Positions 32,778 to 44,651 of a stretch of DNA of 64,000 bases are shown one piece after another. Location: the NCBI GenBank assembly GCA_949358305.1, contig OX442320.1, positions 8,138,259 through 8,202,258 of the forward strand. The letters run 5' to 3'. Made by a program: the position numbers and the translations under genes. Position 1 is the stretch's first letter. Every line of letters starts with the position of its first letter. The DNA is from Strigamia acuminata. Taxonomy: Eukaryota > Arthropoda > Chilopoda > Geophilomorpha > Linotaeniidae. The notes under the pieces were generated by a model, which searched no databases, was not told where the DNA came from, and was given only the letters and a program-made list of their open reading frames with translations.

Positions 32778-33534
32778 GGTGGCGGGGTGATGGACACGAG
32801 TCTCGTTGGCATCACATTGGATCGTCGCGTGTGGTGGGCGCACCTAGCGAGTAGTTTGCACGCGTTTCGGCGGGTTTTTGGGCACCGAAACTCGCCAATG
32901 TCGACTACGAAGTAAGGCGAACACGGTTCAGCCACTCCGGGAAATGTTGCTAACCGGTTTCGACGACTCCGCCTATTTTGGAACGTCATTTGTTGTGGTT
33001 TCAGCGCTCGTGGTGGCGCGGTTTGGAAGTTTGGGATTTTGTTTTTGTGGTTTTTTTGTTTAATTTCGAAGGTTTTTGATAGAAATTGTTTGTTTTTTGT
33101 GGGTATTTTTGTCGGTTTTGATTGGATTTGTTTGGATTCGGGTGAAATAATTGGGATTTTTTGGTTGTTGACAAACAGGTTGCATGTGGAAGGGTTTTCG
33201 AAGCGCTATTGCCGTAGGTATTCAACGAGTTATGCTAATGAGTGGCTCAGAATGCCGTGGCTAACAAGTTGGGCCCAAGGCAAACCTGCAACTTACATTC
33301 CAAGGTAGGACGAGGTCTTTGAGATATTTTTCTTCCGTGATTTTTGTTTAAACAGATGGAAAATAAAAAAGGGGTTTGTGTTTGTGAATGTTATTCCGCG
33401 ATCCCGCCTTTTCTAATACGGAAACGCCAATTTTATTATTGGTATAACCCGTATAAATAAGCTATTGCAAGTAATGGGTCAATGAGCTTTATTTAAAAGG
33501 TCGTCTCTTTATTTTATTTAAAATACACGAGTTT
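32778..33534. other. Spacer between PTB gene 1 and the 308-aa ORF
   Basis: Contains the presumed promoter and 5' leader of PTB gene 1 and the 3' end of the next minus-strand gene (a TTTATT, i.e. AATAAA on minus, at about 33488). T-rich between 33000 and 33180. No gene is supported. Confidence 0.5.
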
Positions 33535-34461
33535 TCATGCGCTGGTCGAACTGATGGAATTGAGAGACGTCGAGTCTTTGAATTTGACACATTTCTTGCT
33601 TCTGGCGTGAGGTTTCGCGAGTTGGTGAGGTTTTCTCATCACGGATCGAAGTTGGTGATGGGAAGTTGCGGAGAAATTGGAGTTTCGGCATTCGGCGTCG
33701 TTCCAATCGACGAGCAGGACGAATTGGCTGACGCCGTAGCGGTGGAGCAACGGCTGGTGATGGGCAGGGAGCTCGAGTAATTGGACGCTCGAAGCCGGCT
33801 GCGACGAGTTTGTCGTTTTATTTGAGTTTATTGGATCCGGTTTGGTGTGTGGCTCGTGTTGAATGATTGTGGTTTTAGTTCTGGCCTTTTTGGGCCGCCG
33901 AAACGAGTCGCAAAGACGCAACGCCCAGAATGATGAGCGGAGTTGAGGTTCGCTGTCGCTGCCGCTAGATGGCGGCACTGGTCGGGCGCCATTTTCGTTC
34001 CAGCAATTTTCCTCTTCGCTCGTAACTGATGTGGGTGAAGAGTTTCTTTGTGCAAGTTCGGGTGCAAAAACCTGACCCAAGGGAGGATGAGTTGTGGATA
34101 AATTTTTCGCATGGCTCGGTCGGATTCGCAGACATCTTCGATACGCCATCGGTTTGGTCGTCGACGTCGGTTGACACGCCGCCATTTTCGTGTCGGGATT
34201 CGAATTACTCTTGAATTTTCGAATTAAATTCGACATGGGATTCACACTGGCTTTTTGTCTAGGATTTTTGCGCATTTTGAACGCCAATAACTGCCATATG
34301 GATGATAAAGTGGTCGTGGTGGGTTTAAATGTCCATAATCTATTGGTCTCGGTTTCACCGCTTTCGGATCGTAATTCGTTTTCATCTTCATCCGAGGATG
34401 CGGTTTGTTCTACATCAGTCATTCGAGGGTAATCAGTGCGTTGATCCACTTTGAAAATCAT
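33535..34461 (-). CDS. Unknown 308-aa protein, single coding exon
   Basis: An uninterrupted 309-codon frame whose ATG follows a good splice acceptor by 3 bp (CATTTCAG|GCCATG). A matching donor (GGAG|GTGAGT) is at 35181 on the minus strand, so a non-coding first exon is likely. The product is hydrophilic and Ser/Thr/Asn-rich, probably largely disordered. It has acidic Ser clusters near the start (SSDEDENE) and no membrane segment. KKCVKFKDS near the C-terminus fits the PP1-docking RVxF pattern. I do not recognise a family. Length, splice context and candidate AATAAA support a real gene; the role is open. Confidence 0.6.
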   Translation of the reverse strand: MIFKVDQRTDYPRMTDVEQTASSDEDENELRSESGETETNRLWTFKPTTTTLSSIWQLLAFKMRKNPRQKASVNPMSNLIRKFKSNSNPDTKMAACQPTSTTKPMAYRRCLRIRPSHAKNLSTTHPPLGQVFAPELAQRNSSPTSVTSEEENCWNENGARPVPPSSGSDSEPQLRSSFWALRLCDSFRRPKKARTKTTIIQHEPHTKPDPINSNKTTNSSQPASSVQLLELPAHHQPLLHRYGVSQFVLLVDWNDAECRNSNFSATSHHQLRSVMRKPHQLAKPHARSKKCVKFKDSTSLNSISSTSA

Positions 34462-35181
34462 GGCCTGAAATGTGAAACAACATTTAGTTTAGTGTGTGTG
34501 CGAAGAATTAATATTTACGCTTTGAACTAGATTTGTTTGAGTGCGGATTAAAAGCGAATTTTTAAAGGGTTTTTTTTAAAGAGTGCATTACACACATGAA
34601 CATTCTCTTTTTGGTCGTGAGATATAAAATAAACAATCCCCGAAAGATAAATTTCAATATATACGAAGAAAACAACAGAAAAAAATAACAAATTATTATT
34701 TCTTTTGAATTTTTTCGGCTTGATTGCTATTTTTATTTAATAAATACAATTTCTTTGCACGTGTTTTAATTTTAGATGAGTTTCGTGCGCAAGAAATAAA
34801 TTTTTCAAAAAAAAATATTTGAAAATAAACGTCTTTACAATTGCCCCTTAATTTACTCGAATGTTTCAATTAAACGCAACTATCTTTTTAGCATATCAAT
34901 TAGTTGGTTCAACAGACTTTCCCAAAAAAAATTATTTACTACAAAAATAACACTTTCAAAAAAAAACACACAGAAAAATCACTGGAGGAATTTGATTGAT
35001 AAATGGTGCACTATTAGTCTGTTTAACTAGCACCATGACTGTCGAATAACGCTCCAGTCGGACACTTTGATCTTTTTGAAGCATCACCACCTATTATTAG
35101 TCCTGGTAAAATTGCTCAGGTCCCCAAAAGATAAATGAACCCTCAGATATATATTATGAAGGGAAAAACAGAAAAACTCAC

Positions 35182-35290
35182 CTCCAACATTGACTACAGT
35201 CGTGAGAATGTGTTCTAATAATCTTTTTAGTCGATCTATCTATCCATCCCCACATTATGCTTCGTTGATTGAATATACAATAGCAGGGCA
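35182..35290 (-). other. Probable non-coding first exon of the 308-aa gene
   Basis: Minus-strand donor GGAG|GTGAGT at the left limit; the right limit (transcription start) is undefined. The intron to the coding exon would be about 717 bp. Confidence 0.4.
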
Positions 35291-35985
35291 CGCAGGTACA
35301 ATGTCTTTGATGCAGATTTAACGTTGCATCGACACGTCAGAACGAGACTGATGAACTCGACGGTCATAGAAAATGTCACGACTTTCTTTCGATTTGACTT
35401 TGACTTTTTGTCTCTTAATTCACTTCCCTGTTTCGAATCTTCGATCGAAGCGAATCGAAGTTTGGTTTCGACAAATTTCTAATGTGTATGTAGAACTGGG
35501 TGTTGTCTTATCTCGTGTCTCGAGTCCATTCGAAATCACAATGAAACTGCCCTTTATATCAAATAGGTCAGAAAAATTAGACGCAATTAAAGCCTTAATC
35601 AAATTGTAGCGTTCCGGGTTGGAAATTTATTTGTTCCGGGAAACAGCCACGAGCAAATAAAATGCTCGTTTTGGTTTTATTGTGTTCTTTTGTCGTTTAA
35701 AGCTCAACTTGTGCACGTTTTCGGGCGTCTTAATGTCAAAATGATGGAAAATTTCTCAGTGAAAGTTCGCAGAGAAGGTTTTTGATTTTTAATTTCGAAG
35801 AAGAAAAAAAAATTATTATATTTTTTTTAATTAATTTTTTTTTCTTAATTATAGGTCACTTAATTGCAAAATAATGTCTTTTTCGGTTTTTTTTTTTTTC
35901 GAAATTTCTTTCCTGTTAACTAATTTCAACAGGAAACGTGGCTTTGGTTGGACTTATTAATGTAGAAATTTAGTTTGAAGTAATT

Positions 35986-36157
35986 AGAAATTTACATAAT
36001 TTTCTAATTAGGTTGATGAAAAACACGTGTTGTCGTATAAAAATTGACAAAAAAATACAAATTTAACCAGAATAATGTAGAAATTTACATAATTTTCCAA
36101 TTAGGTTGATGAAAAACGCGTGTTTTGTATAAAATTGACGAAAAAATACAAATTTAC
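35986..36157. repeat. Tandem duplication, 93-bp period, two copies
   Basis: Copy 1 starts at 35986 and copy 2 at 36079; both read AGAAATTTACATAATTTTC and share AATTAGGTTGATGAAAAAC. Similarity runs about 78 bp with a few substitutions and small gaps. Confidence 0.85.
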
Positions 36158-38017
36158 ACGCAATAATATATAAAATTTGGCCCATTGCTGTGTTTATTTA
36201 CTGGTAAATAATAAAACTAAAATAAATATCGAAATAATTACACCGAATGAAAAATTAACCGCACTAAAAATCAAACCCGTAATTAAATTCGAATCGCATC
36301 AGAATTCCACTTTGAATTCAATTCAAACTCGAGTGAAACAAATCAAAGCATGGAAAAACCGACCCCCCACTCGAACAGATTAAATCACAAATAAATAAAA
36401 GCAGAAAAAAAGCGCCATTGATTAAATAAAACACAAAACAAAAAAATTGTACTCACACTGTTAGCTCGTTAAGTTTGAAATGCACAAACATAGGAGTGTG
36501 AACTTTGAGCTTTACCACCAGAAGTCGTTCAAGTGTTATGGCTACCATCATCACTTAGCACACCTGGCATGTTATTCGTCCTATTTCTCAGCATGCCGGT
36601 GTCCACCCCCATCCACTCGCAAATGTAAACAGATGGCGGCAAAGTAGGTTGAGGCGAACCGCATTTCGAGACACGGTTCGCGCAATGCGCATGCGCAACC
36701 ACCTGTTCATGACCTCGCTGCTCACGAATATACGCAAGTGGGAACTTTTGATTTTTGAAGGTCGATCGGGTTCAGGGGTCGCATCGGGGAGATTTTTCAC
36801 GTTGAAATAAGTGAGTTGATGGTAGCGACTGGCAGGTACAATTTGCTTCTCCAATTTAATTAGAGGATTTAATTTTTTGTTGGATTCGAGATCCGACTTC
36901 GGTTTGGAAAGAGAGGAAGAAAATGGTTGCATGCAACGGTGTAACGACCCGTGGTTTTCCAGGAAGTGAGAGCTTGAGATTGCATTACAGGAGGAAAAAA
37001 TGCGTTTAATTTAATAAGAGTGGGCAACGTTTTGGGGCTCGAAACAAAGGCGAAGAGTTTGTATTCGTTGTGCCATTTTCATATCAGTTTTGTTGCTTCA
37101 AATTGCTGGATTGTTTTCATCCGATTTCCATCGTTTAATAACGTGTTAAACGAGCGATTGCGAGCAATTGTTTGCTAAGTGGATGATAAGATAAGAGTGT
37201 GGGAATGGAAAACGAGAGATTTTTTCATCGGATTTAGGTTGTAAAGTGAATAATTATGGATTTTTTAAATGATGGGTTAGTGCCAACTTTTAGGTTTTGT
37301 CGATAGATGGCGCCACGGCATAATGGCGGTTAGAATTTTCTGAGATTGCGGTAATTAAACGAGTATTTCCTTTTTTAAATTTAATTTATCGCTTTGGATT
37401 TAGGTTGAGGTAAACAAGAACCTAAAATCTCGTGAAAAACAAGTTTTACGGAAATTTACGGTTGCGTAAAGACGTGTAAACATCATTTTCGTGCCTTCCT
37501 TGAACTATTTCGTTCACTCGGTGGGTTTGATCGATTTCCAAGATGACCGCTAAAAATTTCCAACCTAGTCATTAGTTCTCGATTTATCCTCTTTAATTAA
37601 ATAACCGCTCCCGACATTGTCCAATGTCAAGTACCTATTCCGTCGATTATACCTTTGGTTAGTTAACCTCCATTAACCTGCGCGGTGATCTCACAGATGA
37701 GCAAACCCTCAAACCCAACCCTTTTGTTTACTAACAAAAGCGCTTCTGCCAAGGTCAGTGGCATGTGTCGCACACAGATCTGCGCATCAGGTGACTGACC
37801 CTGTCAAAATTAACCCAATATATCAATGTCAAAAAGGGAAAAAAATTGAAATGAACAACTCAAAAGTTTTGTTTATTCAACAAGTTACTGGTGTTACGTA
37901 AATTTATGTAAACTGTACATCGTGGAAGCACCACACAAACATTTTCACATCACGGATGACGTCATTAGTTCTCAGAATTATTGCTATTATTAGAAAATTG
38001 AAAAGAAATTGAAATTA

Positions 38018-38157
38018 AATCTCCGAATAAACACCCAGGTGGTTATTTGAATCCGGTGGTTTTACAAAAAATCAGTGATTTTTACAACAAAATCTGTGAT
38101 TTTTCAAAAAAATCTGCGTTTTTTGTGACCCCCGGCCACAATTCGGAGCTTTACGGT
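38018..38157. mobile_element. TIR element (copy B), abutting the PTB-2 stop codon
   Basis: Left end CTCCGAATAAACACC; right end GGCCACAATTCGGAGCTTTA followed by CGGTA. The interior has three diverged AAAATCxGTGATTTTT units, matching the unit expanded in copy A. It is clearly the same family, shorter and without the minisatellite. Confidence 0.7.
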
Positions 38158-38159
38158 AT

Positions 38160-40705
38160 TTAGTATTCTCGAGCATTTGACATCCTCCGCCTTTCCTGGT
38201 GGTATCCGTTCGGTTCCGTGTAACTGAACCTTTGTTGTTGGTTGACGATTCGGCGGTCAGATCCGTGCTCGGAATAATGCATCCGAGCCGATTCTCGATC
38301 TAATCCGGGATAACGTTTCTCTTCCGGCAGTTCGTGGTACGCATTAATGCGCGGCGGAGATTTAGGACTAATCCGCGGCAACACTCGACAAGGTGCGGCG
38401 TTTTGACGCCAGTCGCTCGCCCGCGATCTTGATCTCGGATCCACATGCGCGGCCATCTTGCCTCGCTGCTCCTTAACCGAACCATCCGCCGACGGTTTCC
38501 AATGAAGTAATTCCCTAGCCGCTTTCGCACGAAGTTGTCTCTGCATCTCCCACTCGTCCTCCGAACTCGACACTCCATCTTCCCGCTCTTTGGATGACCG
38601 ACGGCCCCTCGGTGGCGAACTCGGCGCTTCGTCCGAACCGATCCCGCTCGACTTCCCACTCGAGTCGTCTTTCGGATGATCCGCCGCTCGAGTGCGCCGC
38701 GAAAATATTCCATTAGGCCCAACGACGTTTGCCTGTAAAATAAATTTAAAAAAAAAATAAAACATTGGAATTTCCTTATTTAGGTGAATATTTATTTACC
38801 TGCAAGCTTTTGCGCGCATCTATGCCGTCCAATTTGCCTTTAGTCCGATGCATCGTGTCGTAATCCCTCGGCGGTAGAAGAATGGGAACTTGGCTTTTGC
38901 CCCCTTTTAATTTCTCTCGTAATTCCGCAGCAAGCGATGCGTAGAGATGAGCAGTTCTTTCGTCCAGGGGATGATTTTGAGCGTTGAGTTGAGGGATCCC
39001 TTGGTGCGGGGCGACTTCTCTTTCCGACCCACTCGATTCGGACTCTCCGCGACTACGTCCGTCCGACGTGCCCGTGAGTTTCCTGTATTGCTGGCGCTCG
39101 CAACATCGACCTTCCAACCTCTGCTCCAGCTCGGCCATTTTTTGCTGCGTGTCCGGGTGCTCGGTGAGAATCTGCAGTTGGCGGCGGAGAACTGTGGCCG
39201 TCTCTACGGAGTCGCATCGATACGCGTGCACGTGGATGGGACAACGAGTGACCGGGTTGTAGAGGAGGAGGATGCAGGCGACTAAGTCGTCTTGTGGCGG
39301 CTCGCCCTGAATCACACACGTGATGGCGTCGTGCGGAATGAAATGCTTGACCACTTCGCCCTTGCCGGCTGAGAGGAGACCGCTTTTGAGAGCTGCTCGT
39401 GGACCGCTTGACGACACGTTTTGCACGATTTTCAGCCCTTTGTTGCTAACCTGAGTGGAGATGTTGCAATTAAAAATTAATTTGAGAAATTTGAGGAATT
39501 TTAAGCTTGGAATTTTAATGTTTGTGAATTTTGCGTCACACGCTGGAGAGCGCGCGATTTGGTCGAGGTCGAGTGATGTGTCTCGACATTTTAGGATTAT
39601 TAACCCCCATAATTCACGTTTTCCGCACTGTGGAATCAAATTTATTAATTTTTTTCTTCTTCTGCTCGGAGCCGGAAAAGATAAGAAAACAAACGTCCCT
39701 TCATTCAAGCTGTCATAACCGACCAACCGGAAATGAATCACCTGTTGTAGCGAAACTGCATCTGCTTTATTCAACTTTAATCTCTATTATTGTTTTGGAG
39801 ATAGCGAGTTGAGTTTAGAAATTACTTTAGTCCAATTTTTGGCGTTTTTTAATTTTTTTTTTATTTATTTCAAGTTCTTTGAGAAAATTCCTGAGGTTTT
39901 TCTGCTGGGAAGTTTATTTTTGTTACGGTTGGTTAACGTAGAAATTCAATGATTAGTGAATTAGTTATTTGTAACTCTCAGCTGTCAAATCGTTGTTGTT
40001 TCAGGGTTGCCAACAATTTACTGCACAAATGGCGGCTAATTCAAATCTTGCGTTATTTTTGGGACACCCTTTATATATATATATTTTTTGTTATTTCTGG
40101 TTTTGCATTTCCTATTATTGTATTAAAGGCGTAATTACGTTACAAGGCGAACCGGTCATTGAAAAAGTTCATCGTCGTTGCTATTCAGAGTGAATCTATA
40201 ACTTGAATCAAGACGACTTTGGCCTCGTTTTTAGAAATTCCCACTGCGAGGACATTGGGAATAAGGATTAGAAGCTTATTCAGCGTTTATTTGTTAATTT
40301 TCATTATTTATTTTTGTTTATTTTAATTTAAATTTGTCATTGTTGTTTGACAAGACTGATAATTGGGTTAGATAATCGAACAAAACAAAAAGGTTAAAAC
40401 CTAGTTTTCTAAAAGATCGAATTCAGTGATAAAATAGGAGAAACGAAAAGAATTTTTCAATTAATTTTTTTTTTTTTTTTACTTTTCAGTCACTCAAAGG
40501 CATTTTTTTTTAAGTGGAAAAAATTACTTACTTGTAAGGTGACTTTGATTGGTTCAATTTCTCGCTCCTTTTCGATCAAATAACGTAATCCCGGACGAAT
40601 ATAAGCATCTCCTCTAAGCCCGTGGCTTTCCTTAGCACCCAAAAACCATAAATAATAAGACGATTTCTTTATTTCATTCCGTTTTGCTGCACTTCTGAAC
40701 GCCAT
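38160..40705 (-). CDS. PTB/PID-domain protein 2 (adaptor-like, unnamed)
   Basis: Three coding exons on the minus strand: 40532..40705, 38800..39450, 38160..38732; 465 aa. The ATG at 40705 follows an acceptor (TTTTTTAG at 40728), so the 5' UTR is spliced; a donor at 42121 is the likely partner. Residues about 12-150 resemble a PTB domain: SYYLWFLGAKES as strand 1, a helix with RPGLRYLIEKEREIEPIKVTLQ, VSNKGLKIVQNV, HFIPHDAITCVIQ, LVACILLLYNP…IHVHAYRC, and a final helix LRRQLQIL. The C-terminal half is charged and disordered with SSGIGSDEAPSSPPR and many Arg/Ser. Orthologue not named. The TAA stop lies directly beside the terminus of a TIR element, so the 3' UTR begins in transposon-derived DNA. 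Confidence 0.8.
39451..40531 (-). other. PTB protein 2, intron 1
   Basis: 1.1 kb AT-rich intron. No additional exon; an ATGGCGG motif at 40029. Confidence 0.65.
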
Positions 40706-43700
40706 GACAACAAGATGTTGCAAAAAACTAAAAATAAAAATAATTTTTTTTTTAAAATTTGTTTTTATTTATTTTTAAGTGAAATATCAATCGAAGCTTG
40801 AAGTTGCGCTTGATTTTTGATTTTTGGTGGCAAATTTCCAAATGGTACCAGCATTAATTGCATGACCGGTTTGTATTCTAACAGCAATCAAGTGTGTTGA
40901 TAAATGGTTTTTGCAAACTGCTTTGTAACCCATTGAGTCGAAATTCACTTTAAATTGCACTTTTGAGAGATCACTCATGAGGAAACATAGAAATCGACAT
41001 TATTTATGAGATCACTTAAATTAATTTTTCCAACCAATGTTAAATCGCGCCACTTTAAGCTTAGAAAATGTCAAAATACCACTGCGCATGCGTGGACGTC
41101 TGAAAGAAAAGAAAACCTGATTGTAAGCTAAAACGTGCTTAGGCATACAACCTAGTTTTAAATGGAGTTGGTGCAATGAAAAGGTTCCATGAGAAATGGA
41201 TTCGAGGTGCATGGATTTGGAAAGTAAATAAAATGTTTCTCATGCACTCGAAATTTCACTCGAAAATGGAAATTCATTTGAAGGAAAGTTGGAAATTGAT
41301 GCAGGAAAAAAATGAACATCATTTCTGCACGTTTCCCGTTTTGTTTGTTTGTTTGTTTTCTTTTATTTATTTTTTTTTCCTCCCTCTGGTTCCTATTTAA
41401 CTAGTTCACTTTGTTGCTACAACTCGTTTTTTGGTTCATTGACTTGGGATGCGTTTTTATTTTAATTATTGATACATGAAAATGATTTAAATGCGTGAGG
41501 AATGCATCGTTTAATGTGGAAATTCCATACGGTGCAGACAGAATTAATTTTTATGTTTTTTAGTGATGTTTGCGCACCGAATGGTGAAAATGTGCTAACT
41601 TCCGCTTAGTAATTAGTGAAAAAATATTTTTTTTTCGGAAACAAAAAGGGAAATTGTTTAAAAATTGAATAGAATGCGAAATTAATTAAAAGTTTGTTAC
41701 ACTTTGAACTAGCAAAGGGTGAAGCGTAGAAAAGCTGGTTGAGAAAACTGTTTGTGCGGTTTCTTTTACTCTTCTTGGTCAACCAAGCTCGTTTTCAAGC
41801 TTCCACAACCCACCTGTTGTTTTTAATCACACCACACATAGCAGACTGTTTTAGTTATTTACCAATTTTTTCTATCACGAAACGTCATTTAGAAAATAAA
41901 TAAATCCAAATAAAAGTGAAACTTTCATTTTTCTGACCAAAAAAAAAAAAAAAAAAAAAAATTTTTGTTTTTAAAATTTTTGTTTTTAAAATTTTGTATT
42001 TAAAATTTTAAAACGAAAAAAAGTGGAAATTATTTTCAAATGTTTTCGTTTTCGTTCGTTTGTTTTGCATAGAAAAAGTTGTTGGATTTGGTTTTTACGG
42101 GGATAAAAAGAGAAAACTTACCTTGCAACATCACCATGGAAACGTTATGTGCGCTGGACACCTGCCACGCATTGCTAAGGTGATTCAGGCACATGCGCAT
42201 TGGGGTCTTTGCCCCAAGCCTGAGGGCTGACGGAAGAGTTGGGAAACGAGACCTGGCTGAAGGGAATTCTCCACCTTGTAAACAAATAGATTTATTTTAC
42301 CTCAAGTGATGTGACATAATTTAAAAAAGTGGAAAAAGTAAAAAAAAAACCGAAAAATTTCGAATAAAATTTAAAAAAATCAAATTTTTTCCCCAAGAGA
42401 TTGAAATTCTAAATAATAAAAGAGGGGTCGTTGAATGAATGGGGTTCCCACTTCCTAGGTCGAGGGCAGGTGTGAGATGTGACCTAAGTGCTGTTAAAAT
42501 TCTTTTCTCACTCTATTTTATTTTATTTTATTTTATTTTCTTGCGAAATAGAATTTCGTGCGTTTAGGTTTTGTTGTTTTTTTTTCTTCTAAATTTGATG
42601 TGAAACCGAGTGTGAAACCATTTTCTGTTTTGTTTTTTGTCACTAGGGGGGAAGGATGAATGAAATGAGATGAGTGTAACAGGAGGGAAATGGGAAAAAT
42701 AAATATTTTGCCATTAACCTTCACTGTTCAAGGTGGTCAATTGATTTATTAAGCGATCAACACCCAAAATGGAATTAATAATTTTTTTTTCTATTTTTCG
42801 ACTTTAATTTTAAAGGCGAAAACTGTAAAATCCAAGATGGATGATTTTTTTCTTCCAAATTTAAAAAAAACAAAAAAATTTAAATATTTTTTTCCTTTTT
42901 TTGTTTGACCATGGAGACAGTTGAATAAGGCGAAAATAAGAAAAAGGTGAAACGATTCGCGTCGCTTCAGTCGAAAGGAAACGCCGCTCAACGAGAACAA
43001 GGCAAACAAGTCGAAATTGTTGCAGTTTCTCCAACTCCACCCTGAAAACGGCACCAAAATTGCCATCAGCTATGGGATAAAACAACCCCCGCCTTGATAA
43101 ATATGTAAAACCTTCCCAAAATGTCACAACCCAACATGTAACACATTCGGGCGGATCATCATTCTTCTTTCCTTTAATCTTTTCTTGTTTTTACAACCTT
43201 GGGATGCATTGCGTCACCATTTAACAAAAAAAAATATCCTGTTATTGTTTTGATTACACAGCATCATCGTATTTTTCAGCAATAAATTCTAAAAAAAATT
43301 AAATAAAAATTTTAATTCGATGTGTTCACCCATTTATCAAATTGCAAATGGCGTCACCGAGTCAAGGCAGTTTCAATCCAATGATCACACAGATGCATGT
43401 AATCGTACAAGAATCTGACCTGTTTTTTCTCTCTCTCTCCCTTTCTTTTTTTCTTTACATTTCTTTTCTTTTCGTGTATTATGCATTATGAATATCAAGG
43501 ATAGTTAAAGGTTGGAATTTACAAACTCGCATAAATGCATTGTACTTGAAAGTACTTGTCAATTGATCTATATGACCTTAATTACATGGTAGCAAGTTGA
43601 AGACAAGAACCTCTTAAGGCCAAAAAGGCATTAGTGGAAAGTTTACTGTGTCAGCCGATTTCCATTACCGGAAGAACGACATAAAGCGAAGAAGTAGAAA

Positions 43701-44651
43701 TTAGAATGGCTTTTTTTTAAAATTTTAATCGTGATAATCGTGTAGGATAATGAAATGAAGGTGGGTTGGTAAAAAAAGTAATTTCCTGGATTTGAAGATG
43801 ACCAAAAAAAAATAAAAAGGGAACACAATCTCATTATTCTTGTTTGTTGGAAATGAGATGTGAAAAGTAGACAATGGAGTGTTTTTCCTTGTAAATGATT
43901 CCATTGGGGCATTCTCATCAACTTGTTAATGATGGGAAGGTATCATTTGCCATTATGTAATCAGAATGGTGAAAGATGGCGCGTTTGATTAGTTTTTATT
44001 TATTTTTTTATTCTTTAGGGATTAACTAAATGATGGATTTGACATTGGTTTTTTGAAAAATTAATTTGGTGACCTTTGAAAGTGAGGAATCAAAGTGAAG
44101 ATCATGTGAAAGAAAAAAAAATCCGGTTTACACGTGACTGGGTTTGTAAAGAGCAAGTATTTTTTGTTTTTGTTTTTTTTTTGTTTATAAAAATAAATAC
44201 AAAAATTAATAATACAAAAAAAATTAATGAGAATATAATTAATATCGACTTTAAATTTTTTTCTTCTTCCATATTTGATATTTACGTGAAACGTAAACGG
44301 AATTTAAATGTAAAATGACGGTAATAATAATACTAATTAAGCAGTGCTTGTCACTAGAAAGTGAAACTGGTGCAAAAAAAGGTATTAAAAAAAAAGTTCA
44401 CAACGGCTTTAATCCATTTGAGGACAATCGTGGTGGGCGAGCGTGTTTTCTTAACCTAGTTTCATTGCAGAAACACTTAAATTTCACCAAACTTGTCCAT
44501 AACTCGTTGTTATTCTTATTGTGTCGTTATCCTAACCAAAAAATACGATATAAAACGAAGAGAAAAAGGTTAAATTGGGATAGAATGAGGATAAAAACAT
44601 TTAAATATTAAATTTGAACTCTTAAAAAAACAAAAAAACAACGTCAACTAT
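40706..44651. other. Leader intron and intergenic DNA upstream of PTB gene 2
   Basis: A donor on the minus strand at 42121 (GCAAG|GTAAGT) suggests a non-coding exon starting at 42122; just right of it is ATGCGCA (about 42193), an NRF1-like half site. From 42.3 to 44.6 kb I see only AT-rich DNA, homopolymer tracts (poly(A) at 41939-41961) and chance frames; this stretch also holds the 3' flank of the HIRIP3 gene. Confidence 0.45.

Larger units (their letters stand above)
34465..38159. other. 3.7 kb mostly non-coding, 308-aa gene to PTB gene 2
   Basis: Holds the leader exon above, a 93-bp tandem duplication, a minus-strand 114-codon frame at 36588-36932 with no recognisable domain (possible small protein, doubtful), two AGATGGCG motifs (36631, 37305) and the small TIR element B at the right end. 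Confidence 0.5.

Noticed and set aside
31899-32915. 338-codon plus-strand frame
   Set aside because: Antisense to PTB-1 exon 1; Arg/Val-rich shadow of a GC-rich exon with no recognisable domain.
36588-36932. 114-codon minus-strand frame with a true ATG
   Set aside because: No domain, no flanking splice or poly(A) logic tying it to a gene; overlaps promoter-like motifs. Not excluded as a small protein, but unsupported.
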